DNA from: Mycobacterium sp. ELW1
GTDB taxonomy: Bacteria > Actinomycetota > Actinomycetes > Mycobacteriales > Mycobacteriaceae
Length of the DNA: 64,000 nucleotides
Assembly: GCF_008329905.1 (NCBI RefSeq)
Contig: NZ_CP032155.1
Span: 3,162,001-3,226,000, forward strand
Reading direction: 5' to 3'
Each line of letters starts with the position of its first letter. Position 1 is the first letter of the stretch. This document shows positions 40,644 to 48,478 of the stretch, piece by piece. Both the position numbers and the translations under genes were made by a program. The notes beneath the pieces were generated by a model that was given only the letters and a program-made list of their open reading frames with translations, made no database searches and was not told the origin of the DNA.

Positions 40644-41828
40644 ATGATGACTGAGCGGGTAATCGACCGGGTGCGCCAGGTCGCCGAGGAACTGCGCGGC
40701 CAGGGACCCGAGGGTGAAAAGGTCGGCAAGCTCACCGACGAGACCGTGAAGCTGATGAAGTCGGCGGGCAATATCCGCCTGCTTCAGCCGAAGATCCACG
40801 GCGGCCTGGAGGTTCATCCTCGCGAATTCGCCGAGACGGTCATGGCCACTGCCGCGCTCGACCCGTCCGCGGGCTGGATCAACGGCGTCGTCGGCGTGCA
40901 TCCCTATCAGCTGGCGTATGCCGATCCGAGGGTTGCCGCCGAGATCTGGGCCGACGACGTCGATACCTGGGTGGCCTCACCCTACGCCCCGCAGGGTGTC
41001 GCCCGGCCGGTCGACGGCGGCTATATCTTCAACGGCCGGTGGCAGTTCAGCTCCGGGACCGACCACTGTGACTGGATCTTTCTGGGTGCGATGCTCGGCG
41101 ACGCCGACGGTAAGCCGGTCATGCCGCCGCAGATGCTGCACATGATTCTGCCGCGCACAGACTACGAGATCGTCGAGGACTCATGGAATGTGGTGGGGCT
41201 GCGTGGCACCGGGTCCAAGGACGTCATCGTCAAGGACGCATTCGTGCCGGCCTACCGCACGATGGATGCGACGAAGGTGATGGACGGCACGGCTCAGCGC
41301 GAGGCGGGCATGACCGACACTCTCTACCTCATGCCATGGTCGACGATGTTCCCCCTCGGCATCAGTGCGGCGACCATCGGCATCGCCGAAGGCGCCCTGG
41401 CCGCCGCGCTGGATTATCAACGCGAACGGGTGAACGCCAGCGGGGTGGCGGTGAAGGACGACCCGTACGTCATGTACGCCATCGGGGAGGCGGCCGCCGA
41501 CATCAACGCCGCCCGGCAGGAACTGCTCGCCAATGCCGACCGCATCTACGACATCGTCGACTCCGGAAACGAGGTGTCCTTCGAGGACCGGGCTGCCGGA
41601 CGGCGCACCCAGGTGCGCGCGGTATGGCGCGCGGTCTCCGCGGTCGACGAGATCTTCGCGCGGTGCGGCGGCAATGCCGCACGGATGGACAAACCGCTGC
41701 AACGGTATTGGCGGGATGTACATGTCGGCCAGGCCCACGCCATCCATGTGCCAGGAACCATCTACCACGCCGCGGCGCTCAGTTCGCTGGGCGTGGACCC
41801 GCAGGGTCCGCTCCGGGCGATGATCTGA
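40644..41828 (+). CDS. HsaA-like flavin-dependent monooxygenase, copy 2
   Basis: 394 residues, gapless with copy 1 (28274) and identical over long stretches such as AGWINGVVGVHPYQLAYADP and the FNGRWQFSSGTDHCDWIFLGA region; differences cluster in the first 60 residues (MMTERVIDRVRQVAEELRGQ). Same predicted reaction: ortho-hydroxylation of a phenol with FMNH2/FADH2 supplied by a missing reductase. ATG 40644 after GATAGGACCAG. Divergence at the N-terminus and around residues 150-165 may tune substrate choice. Eleven bases separate it from the dioxygenase gene. Confidence 0.88.
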   Translation: MMTERVIDRVRQVAEELRGQGPEGEKVGKLTDETVKLMKSAGNIRLLQPKIHGGLEVHPREFAETVMATAALDPSAGWINGVVGVHPYQLAYADPRVAAEIWADDVDTWVASPYAPQGVARPVDGGYIFNGRWQFSSGTDHCDWIFLGAMLGDADGKPVMPPQMLHMILPRTDYEIVEDSWNVVGLRGTGSKDVIVKDAFVPAYRTMDATKVMDGTAQREAGMTDTLYLMPWSTMFPLGISAATIGIAEGALAAALDYQRERVNASGVAVKDDPYVMYAIGEAAADINAARQELLANADRIYDIVDSGNEVSFEDRAAGRRTQVRAVWRAVSAVDEIFARCGGNAARMDKPLQRYWRDVHVGQAHAIHVPGTIYHAAALSSLGVDPQGPLRAMI

Positions 41829-41839
41829 GGCGGAGAAGC

Positions 41840-42748
41840 ATGAGTCTCATCAAAGGCCTGGGCTACGTCACCGTTGCCGCCTCCGATATCGAACGCTGGC
41901 GCCACTTCGCATTCGGTGTCCTCGGCTTCGCCCAGGGCAAGGGTTCCGATGCGTCCGCGCTGTATTTGCGGATGGACGAGCGGGCCGCGCGCATCATCGT
42001 CGTGCCCGGTGATGTGGACAAGATCGTCACGGTCGGATGGGAGGTGCGGGACCACGCCGACCTGGAGCGGGTCAAATCCGCCCTCGATTCCGCCGGGGTT
42101 CCTTTCACGCAGCTGTCCCAGGACGAGGCAGACGGCCGGCGCGTCGAGGAGGTCATCGCGTTCGAGGATCCGGCGGGAACCTCGCTGGAGGTGTTCCACG
42201 GGGCGGTACTCGATCACTCCCCCGTCGTGACACCTTTCGGCGCCCGATTCGTCACCGGCAACCAGGGATTGGGCCACGTCGTACTTCCCGCACTCGACGT
42301 CGACGGGGTCTTCGCCTTCTACACCCAAGTCCTGGGGTTCACGTCCCGCGGCGCATTCCGGGTCCCCGCGCCTCCCGAATTCGGACCGATCCGGGTGCGG
42401 TTCATGGGTGTCAACCAACGCCACCACAGCCTGGCGATCTGCCCCGCACAGACGGTTCGCGATCCCGGACTGATCCACCTGATGGTCGAGGTCGACTCGC
42501 TCGACGCGGTGGGACAGGCGCAAGATCGGGTCAACGCCGAGGGCTTTGCACTATCGTCGACCCTGGGTCGGCACACCAACGACAAAATGGTGTCGTTCTA
42601 CGTGCGCGCACCCGGCGATTGGGACATCGAATTCGGCACCGAAGGGATGCGCGTCGACGAAATGTACTACACCGCAGAGGAAATCACCGCTGACAGCTAC
42701 TGGGGGCATCAATGGGTGTCCGACCTTCCTGCGGCCATGCGCCCATGA
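41840..42748 (+). CDS. Type I extradiol dioxygenase (HsaC/BphC-like), copy 2
   Basis: 302 residues, same length as copy 1 with the Fe(II) site intact: His146 (GLGHVVLP), His213 (LIHLMVEV), Glu264 (WDIEFGT), and His195/Tyr254. Start ATG 41840 behind GGCGGAGAAGC. The longer frame upstream from 41183 is antisense-like noise in the HsaA gene. Copy 2 differs mostly in surface helices (DVDKIVTVGWEV; PAQTVRDPG) so both copies are probably functional. Its stop overlaps the flavoprotein ATG (ATGA). Confidence 0.9.
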   Translation: MSLIKGLGYVTVAASDIERWRHFAFGVLGFAQGKGSDASALYLRMDERAARIIVVPGDVDKIVTVGWEVRDHADLERVKSALDSAGVPFTQLSQDEADGRRVEEVIAFEDPAGTSLEVFHGAVLDHSPVVTPFGARFVTGNQGLGHVVLPALDVDGVFAFYTQVLGFTSRGAFRVPAPPEFGPIRVRFMGVNQRHHSLAICPAQTVRDPGLIHLMVEVDSLDAVGQAQDRVNAEGFALSSTLGRHTNDKMVSFYVRAPGDWDIEFGTEGMRVDEMYYTAEEITADSYWGHQWVSDLPAAMRP

Positions 42749-44214
42749 CAGTCAAAGATGACGTCAGCCCGGTTCCCGCGTCGTCGATCGAGAACTGGGA
42801 TCACGAAGCCGATGTGGTCATCGTCGGCTACGGCATCGCCGGTGCAGCGGCTGCCGTGGAAGCAGCGCGTGCAGGCGCCGACGTGCTGGTGCTGGAGCGC
42901 ACCGGCGCATGGGGCGGCGCGGCGGCGATGGCGGGTGGATTCATCTACCTCGGCGGTGGCACACCGATCCAAAAGGCCTGTGGCTTCAGCGATTCTCCTC
43001 AGAACATGACGGCTTTTCTCAACGTGGCGATGGGGCCGGGCGCTGACGAAGCCCGCATCGCGGACTACTGCGAGGGCAGTCTCGACCACTTCGACTGGCT
43101 GACGGATTGCGGTGTGCCGTTCAAGCCGGAGTTCTGGGGCGAGCCCGGGTGGGAACCGCCGGGCGACCAGGGTCTGATGTTCACCGGCGGTGAGAATGCC
43201 TACCCGTTCAACACGATCGCCGAACCTGCTCCGCGCGGGCACATCCCGCAGATGACCGGGAAGGTCGCCGGCGAGAAGAGCGGCGGTTTCATGTTGATGA
43301 AGCCACTGGTCGAGACCGCGACGGCGCTCGGCGTACGAGCCGTCTACGACGTGCGGGCACAGACGCTGATCGTGGAATCCGACGGACGGGTGGCGGGGGT
43401 GCTCGCGCGGCAATACGGCGAGACGGTGCGGGTGCGCGCCCGGCGCGGGGTTGTGCTGGCCGCCGGCAGCTTCGCCTACAGCGAGTCCATGGTCAAGCAG
43501 TTCGCTCCGGCCATCGCGGGACGCCCCGCCGCCTCCATCGAACAGCACGACGGCCGCGCAATCCGCATGGCGCAGGCTCTCGGCGCGGATCTCGCGCACA
43601 TGGACGCCACCGAGGTGGCGTTCCTCATCGATCCGCAGCAGACCGTGCGCGGCGTTCTCGTCAACGGCCTCGGTCAGCGCTACGTACCCGAGGACATGTA
43701 CTCCGGCCGGATCGGTCAACTGACGCTGTACCGGCAGGAGGACACCGCCTACCTGATCATCGACGGCGACGCCCAAGAGGACGCGATGGCGGCGACGTCG
43801 GCCACCCCGTTCCTCAAACGGCCCGCGACGTGGGTGTGTGACACGGTCGCCGAACTCGAAGCGGAGATCGGTCTACCGGTGGGCTCGCTGCAGTCGACGA
43901 TCGGCGCCTACAACGAGGCGGCCTCGCGCGGCGAGGATCCGCTGCTGCACAAGAAGCCGGAGTGGCTCAAGCCGGTCGGTACCCCGGTCGGTGCGATCGA
44001 CTTGCGGGCCAGCTGCGGTGGCTTCACCCTCGGCGGACTGATGACCTCATTGGACGGCGCGGTACTCCACGTCAGCGGACACCCGATACCCGGGCTGTTC
44101 GCGGCGGGGCGCTGCACCGCGGGGCTTGCGGCGTGGGGTTACGCCAGCGGTGTCTCACTGGGCGACGGCAGCTTCTATGGCCGCCGCGCAGGTCGTTCCG
44201 CCGCCACCGCCTGA
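42745..44214 (+). CDS. KstD-like FAD-dependent dehydrogenase, copy 2
   Basis: 489 residues, counterpart of 30382. FAD motif VVIVGYGIAGAAAAVEAARAGADVLVLERTG, central GFMLMKPLVETATALGVRAVYDVRAQTLIVESDGRVAGV, C-terminal GLFAAGRCTAGLAAWGYASGVSLGDGSFYGRRAG, again without the steroid-type YPGAG. ATG 42745 overlaps the dioxygenase stop by 4 bp, whereas cassette 1 has one base between the genes. Probably handles the same step as copy 1 for a related substrate. Confidence 0.82.
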   Translation: MTVKDDVSPVPASSIENWDHEADVVIVGYGIAGAAAAVEAARAGADVLVLERTGAWGGAAAMAGGFIYLGGGTPIQKACGFSDSPQNMTAFLNVAMGPGADEARIADYCEGSLDHFDWLTDCGVPFKPEFWGEPGWEPPGDQGLMFTGGENAYPFNTIAEPAPRGHIPQMTGKVAGEKSGGFMLMKPLVETATALGVRAVYDVRAQTLIVESDGRVAGVLARQYGETVRVRARRGVVLAAGSFAYSESMVKQFAPAIAGRPAASIEQHDGRAIRMAQALGADLAHMDATEVAFLIDPQQTVRGVLVNGLGQRYVPEDMYSGRIGQLTLYRQEDTAYLIIDGDAQEDAMAATSATPFLKRPATWVCDTVAELEAEIGLPVGSLQSTIGAYNEAASRGEDPLLHKKPEWLKPVGTPVGAIDLRASCGGFTLGGLMTSLDGAVLHVSGHPIPGLFAAGRCTAGLAAWGYASGVSLGDGSFYGRRAGRSAATA

Positions 44215-44472
44215 CGGCTCGATCACACGACTTCTGCCGCAGTACCGCTGCCGGCCACCATCGATGTGGCCGAATATGCGTCCCGTATGAATCGTTCTCA
44301 CGAGGTGGCCCGGGCACCAGGGCGTGGGTAGAACGGAGTTAGGACGAATTCGACGCGACAACCACTGTCGCACCGCCGATTACGTTCATCAATAGATGAC
44401 ACACATTGCGCCGCAACAGTTGTGGCATGTCGATACGGCGGCTCATCGATTCTCCCTGACAGAAGGGATTGC

Positions 44473-44712
44473 ATGATGAAAATCAAGTCACTAGGACTCT
44501 CGGTAGCCATCGCAGCCGCCGGCCTGACCGCCGGGTTCATGGCCGGACCGGTAGCAAACGCGAGTGTGGATCCATGCAGCGAGGCGGTCTCGTCATCCCG
44601 CTGCCTGGGGCCTGCCGGAGTTGCCGGCTTCGCTGTGCCCAATTCCAGCGCAGGCGCCGGTCACCAGAACGGGCCTTACGGTCCGTGGGGTTCCATGCCG
44701 CCGCTCGGCTGA
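44473..44712 (+). CDS. Small secreted mycobacterial-type protein
   Basis: A 79-residue exported protein: signal peptide MMKIKSLGLSVAIAAAGLTAGFMAGPVANA followed by a mature part with two cysteines (DPCSEAVSSSRCLG) and a Gly/Pro-rich end (QNGPYGPWGSMPPLG). Start ATG 44473 behind AGAAGGG; the next codon is also ATG. Small proteins of this shape are frequent in mycobacteria but I know no function. It follows cassette 2 after 258 bp and precedes the IclR gene. Confidence 0.65.
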   Translation: MMKIKSLGLSVAIAAAGLTAGFMAGPVANASVDPCSEAVSSSRCLGPAGVAGFAVPNSSAGAGHQNGPYGPWGSMPPLG

Positions 44713-44797
44713 TGCGGCATGGGCGCCGGGCGTCGAGCACCGGGCGGATGAGGTCTGCGTGTTGGTGTGACAGCGCCCACACCACCGTGCTACAACT

Positions 44798-44816
44798 ATA
44801 TGACTAATAGTCATAT
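44798..44816. promoter_or_regulatory. 19-bp perfect palindrome, likely IclR operator
   Basis: ATATGACTA-A-TAGTCATAT, 9-bp arms around one central base, 36 bp before ATG 44853 and just ahead of the AAGGAGG ribosome site. AT-rich within GC-rich DNA. The position suits autorepression by the IclR protein. Confidence 0.7.
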
Positions 44817-44852
44817 GCCGGGTTGGCATGCAGTGGTAGCAAGGAGGCCCCC

Positions 44853-45698
44853 ATGACAATGGCTGTCGAGAAGGCTGTCGAGAAGTCGAGTGAGACGCCG
44901 AGCGCCGTCATCGACCGGATCTCACTGGTCCTGGATTCATTCGACGGGCCGGGGCGGCTGACGCTGGCACAAATCGTGCGCCGCACCGGCCTGCCTCGAT
45001 CGTCGGCGCACCGGATGCTCGAGCGTCTGGTCGCGCTGCGGTGGCTGCGCCGCGACGGCCGCGACTACGAGCTCGGGATGCGGCTGGTCGAGCTGGGATC
45101 GTTGGCACTGCATCAAGACCGCATCCATCGGGCCGCCATCCCGCTACTGCGCGACCTGCACCGGGCAACCGGGCTGGTCGTGCACCTGGCGGTCCTGGAC
45201 GGCTCCGACGTGGTCTACCTGGAGAAGATCGGCGAACAGATGGGAGCGGCGATCCCGACCCGCGTCGGCGGGCGTCAGCCGGCCCACTGTACGGCGATCG
45301 GTAAAGCCATCCTCGCCGACAAGGACGTCACCGGGCTCGATCTGTCCGACCGCAAGACCCGGTTCTCGATCGCCACCGCTCCGCAGCTGGCCGCCGAGAT
45401 GGCGAAGGTCCGTGCGCACGGAGTGGCCTTCGAACGTGAGGAGTCGCTGCCCGGCTTCGGCTGCGTTGCCGCACCCATCGGCCCGGACGGTCACGCGGTG
45501 GCGGCGGTCTCGGTGTGCGGACCGATGAATCGAATGGCCTTCGACAGCCGACTGGTGGCACCGGTGAGAATGACGGCCATGGGTATCTGGCGAAGCGCCG
45601 AGGGCGGACCGGACCGAGTCGCTCCGACGCTGCAGCCGCTTCGTCCACTACGCGCCGGCCCCACGCCCCGCACCATCGGACGCCTGCAGCCCGCGTGA
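44853..45698 (+). CDS. IclR-family regulator
   Basis: A 281-residue regulator: N-terminal winged helix (about 18-75: VIDRISLVLDSFDGPGRLTLAQIVRRTGLPRSSAHRMLERLVALRWLRRDG) and C-terminal effector domain (GLVVHLAVLDGSDVVYLEKIG...PAHCTAIGKAILAD...GVAFEREESLPGFGCVAAPI), the usual IclR pattern with the conserved C-T-A-I-G-K-A. ATG 44853 behind a perfect AAGGAGG. Its stop overlaps the esterase GTG, so it is cotranscribed with esterase and Dabb-domain genes and likely controls them or the divergent SDR/BVMO. The ligand is probably an aromatic or catabolite acid, by family. Confidence 0.9.
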   Translation: MTMAVEKAVEKSSETPSAVIDRISLVLDSFDGPGRLTLAQIVRRTGLPRSSAHRMLERLVALRWLRRDGRDYELGMRLVELGSLALHQDRIHRAAIPLLRDLHRATGLVVHLAVLDGSDVVYLEKIGEQMGAAIPTRVGGRQPAHCTAIGKAILADKDVTGLDLSDRKTRFSIATAPQLAAEMAKVRAHGVAFEREESLPGFGCVAAPIGPDGHAVAAVSVCGPMNRMAFDSRLVAPVRMTAMGIWRSAEGGPDRVAPTLQPLRPLRAGPTPRTIGRLQPA

Positions 45699-46621
45699 CC
45701 CTCGATCCCCAGATCGCCGGCCTGATCGACACTCTCGACTCCGGCTTCCCGCCGGTCCATACGATGACCGGCGCCGAGGCCCGAGCGGCGATCCGATCCC
45801 GCTTCGTCCCGAACCCGGACCCCGAACCGGTTTTCCGGGTAGCCGAACACCGCGTCGACGTTGTCGGCGGCAGCGTCGGGGTCCGGGTGTACCAGCACGC
45901 ATCCGGCAGCCCGTTGCCGATACTCGTCTACGCCCACGGCGGCGGATTCGTGTTCTGCGACCTCGACAGCCACGACGGACTGTGCCGAAGCTTCGCCAAT
46001 ATCATTCCCGCCGTGGTGATCTCGGTCGACTACCGCCTCGCACCCGAGCATCGTTGGCCCACAGCGGCCGAAGACGTCTTTGCGGTCACACAGTGGGCGG
46101 CGGCGCACGCCGCCGAACTCGGCGGCGATGCCACCAGGCTTGCGGTCGGCGGGGACAGCGCGGGTGGCAACCTCGCCGCGGTCACCGCCGTGATGGCCCG
46201 CGACCGTGGCGGCCCGGCCATCGGCGCACAGTTGCTGCTGTATCCCGTGATCGCCGCCGATTTCGACACCGAGTCCTACCGGCTGTACGGCCGCGGCTTC
46301 TACAACCCGCGGCCGGCACTGCAGTGGTACTGGGATCAATACGTGCCCGCGGTCGAGGATCGGCAACATCGGTATGCCTCACCGCTGCAGGCGGATCCGA
46401 CCGGGCTGCCGCCCGCCGTCGTGGTGGTGGCCGGCCATGACCCCCTGCGCGATGAGGGCACCGCGTACGCAGACGCCCTGACCGCCGCCGGGGTTCCGAC
46501 CACCCGATGCTCCTACGAAGGCGGCATCCACGGTTTCATGACGATGCCCATGCTCGACATCGCCCACCAGTCTCGCCGGGAGGCCGGCCGAGCGCTGGCT
46601 GAGTTGCTCGATCATGGCTGA
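45695..46621 (+). CDS. Alpha/beta hydrolase, hormone-sensitive-lipase type esterase, copy 1
   Basis: A 308-residue esterase (bHSL family IV). Oxyanion motif HGGGFVF, nucleophile GDSAGGN, acid HDPLRDEG and base GIHGF are all present. It would hydrolyse a short ester, such as that formed by a Baeyer-Villiger reaction. GTG 45695 overlaps the IclR stop (GTGA). The later HSL-type esterase at 54662 is a paralogue. The next gene starts 8 bp before its stop. Confidence 0.88.
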   Translation: MTLDPQIAGLIDTLDSGFPPVHTMTGAEARAAIRSRFVPNPDPEPVFRVAEHRVDVVGGSVGVRVYQHASGSPLPILVYAHGGGFVFCDLDSHDGLCRSFANIIPAVVISVDYRLAPEHRWPTAAEDVFAVTQWAAAHAAELGGDATRLAVGGDSAGGNLAAVTAVMARDRGGPAIGAQLLLYPVIAADFDTESYRLYGRGFYNPRPALQWYWDQYVPAVEDRQHRYASPLQADPTGLPPAVVVVAGHDPLRDEGTAYADALTAAGVPTTRCSYEGGIHGFMTMPMLDIAHQSRREAGRALAELLDHG

Positions 46622-47594
46622 GGTGTTCGTCATCGACCGCGTGGTGACCGCTCCGGGCTGCGCACAGGCTTTCGTCGACGCCTATCTGTCCGGCTATGTC
46701 CCGGGGGCCCGCGAGCGCGGGATGGAATTGCGCGACGTACTCGTGAGCCCACCGATCCGTTTCGACGACCGTCCCAACACCGTGACGATCACCTGGCGCC
46801 TACCGAGCCCGCAAGCCTGGTGGCAGATGACGTGGCGGGCTCGCCCCGATCCGGCCATAGCCCGCTGGTGGGAGGACATCTCAGGTCTGGTGATCGAGCG
46901 CAGCCGCAGTGTCGCGTCGCACGCCGCCGATCTGGGCACCTCCGACACCTCGGTGACACTGCCCGACTCGACCGGCAGCTCAGCGTGGGGTGTCACGCGA
47001 TTACTCGATGTCGTCGAGTCAGAACGGCCGCGCATACTCGATGTCCTGCGAAGCAAAGCCGAAGCCAGCGGTTCACTGCGCACTGTCGTCGAACCGACGC
47101 TGGCCGGTTCCCGCAACGGCGGCGACATCCTGGTGCACCTACGGTTCACCGATCAGATGACCTGGGCGCAAAGCAGTTTCGACGAAGTTCTCGAGGACCC
47201 GGCAATCACCGGAGTCAATGGGGTGACCTATGAGGGAACACCATTGCGTCGTGGTAGCGGTGTCGTGTACCGAACGCTGCTGTTGCGGGTGCCACCGGAG
47301 GTCCCTGACGACCACGTCGCCGCATTCGAACAGGAACTGGCGATGATGCCCCGCTACGTGCCGACCATCCAGGCCTGGCAGCTCAGCCGGGTCAGCCAGG
47401 CAATCGGTACGACCCGGTGGACCCACGTATTCGAGCAGGAGTTCACCGACGTCGACGGCCTGATGGGTCCGTACCTGATGCACCCGGTGCACTGGGCGGT
47501 CGTGGACCGTTGGTTCGATCCGGAAACGACCGACATGATCGTGCGAGATCGGGTGTGCCACAGCTTCTGCGAGACCGGCGCGCCGATCCTCTAG
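46614..47594 (+). CDS. Dabb-like (stress-responsive alpha/beta barrel) domain protein
   Basis: A 326-residue protein. The C-terminal ~110 residues (YRTLLLRVPPEVPDDHVAAFEQELAMMPRYVPTIQAWQLSRV...WTHVFEQEFTDVDGLMGPYLMHPVHWAVVDRWFDPET) have the Dabb/ferredoxin-like pattern with the conserved H-P-x-H-x-A-V. The N-terminal ~100 (EVFVIDRVVTAPGCAQAFVDAYLSGYVPGARERGMEL) look like a second, NIPSNAP-like barrel. Function in the pathway unknown; perhaps a cyclase or isomerase. It overlaps the esterase by 8 bp and shares the bases CTAG with the convergent SDR stop. Confidence 0.65.
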   Translation: MAEVFVIDRVVTAPGCAQAFVDAYLSGYVPGARERGMELRDVLVSPPIRFDDRPNTVTITWRLPSPQAWWQMTWRARPDPAIARWWEDISGLVIERSRSVASHAADLGTSDTSVTLPDSTGSSAWGVTRLLDVVESERPRILDVLRSKAEASGSLRTVVEPTLAGSRNGGDILVHLRFTDQMTWAQSSFDEVLEDPAITGVNGVTYEGTPLRRGSGVVYRTLLLRVPPEVPDDHVAAFEQELAMMPRYVPTIQAWQLSRVSQAIGTTRWTHVFEQEFTDVDGLMGPYLMHPVHWAVVDRWFDPETTDMIVRDRVCHSFCETGAPIL

Positions 47595-48478
47595 AGCCCG
47601 GCGGGCAGGATGTTCGGATTCGCCGTTGCCGGTGGTTCCAACGGGGGCAACACGGTCAGCCCGTCGAGTGTGTGCACCGGCAGGTCCTGCGCCCACGGGT
47701 AGTGCAAGCTGAAGGCCACCAGACCCGTTCGCTTTTCGGCCGGGAGGTGACACATCGCCAGGACAGTCTCGGCCAGGTACTCCACTGGCTCGGTCGGGAA
47801 GCTGTCCGGTATCAAGGACGCCGCGCCGGGAGTGCGCACCGCTGTCGACGGACCGACGCAATTCACCGCGATGTTGGCGTCCACCAGTTCGGCGGCGACG
47901 CCTTGGGTGAAGCGGTGCAACGCGGCCTTGCACGACGCATAGATCACGTCCCCGGCGGTCTTGTTGTAGTCGCGAAACGGCCGGACCGGCGGCACTCCGG
48001 TGACCGATCCGATGTTGACGATCCAGCCCGCGCCTTGTCGGCGCATATGTGGCACAGCGGCTTTCGTCAAGACGAATGGCGTCCTCAGATAGTGCTCGAC
48101 GGTTCGATCGAACGTCTCCATCGACATGTCCTCGACAACCGAATAGTCGGCATAGCCCGCGTTGTTCACCACGATGTCGATGCGGCCGGTGCGCTTCACC
48201 ACCGCATCGATCACGCCGCTGCGCGCCGCGTCATCTTCGAGATCGGCGGCGAGACCGAACGCGTCGCCGCCGGCGTCTTCGATGAGCGCGACCGTTTCCT
48301 CGATGGTGCCGGGCAACGCCTGACTGACTCCGGAACGCAACGACGGCGACGGTGTGTAGGCCCGGGCGGTGACCGCGACGGTGGCGCCTTCGGCAGCCAA
48401 CCGCTGGGCGATCGCGCGCCCGATTCCGCGGCTGCTCCCCGTCACCAAGGCCGTTCTCCCGGCGAGGATCTGACTCAT
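47591..48478 (-). CDS. SDR, longer type, paired with the HAPMO-like BVMO
   Basis: A 295-residue SDR: TGSSRGIGRAIAQRL cofactor loop, NNAGYADYSVV, catalytic Ser in VNIGSVTG, Tyr/Lys in IYASCKAALHRFTQG (Y-x-x-x-K). The C-terminal extension (YPWAQDLPVHTLDGLTVLPPLEPP) is unusual for the family and may cover the active site. ATG 48478 overlaps the BVMO stop (ATGA). Likely oxidises the alcohol left after ester hydrolysis. Confidence 0.85.
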   Translation of the reverse strand: MSQILAGRTALVTGSSRGIGRAIAQRLAAEGATVAVTARAYTPSPSLRSGVSQALPGTIEETVALIEDAGGDAFGLAADLEDDAARSGVIDAVVKRTGRIDIVVNNAGYADYSVVEDMSMETFDRTVEHYLRTPFVLTKAAVPHMRRQGAGWIVNIGSVTGVPPVRPFRDYNKTAGDVIYASCKAALHRFTQGVAAELVDANIAVNCVGPSTAVRTPGAASLIPDSFPTEPVEYLAETVLAMCHLPAEKRTGLVAFSLHYPWAQDLPVHTLDGLTVLPPLEPPATANPNILPAGL

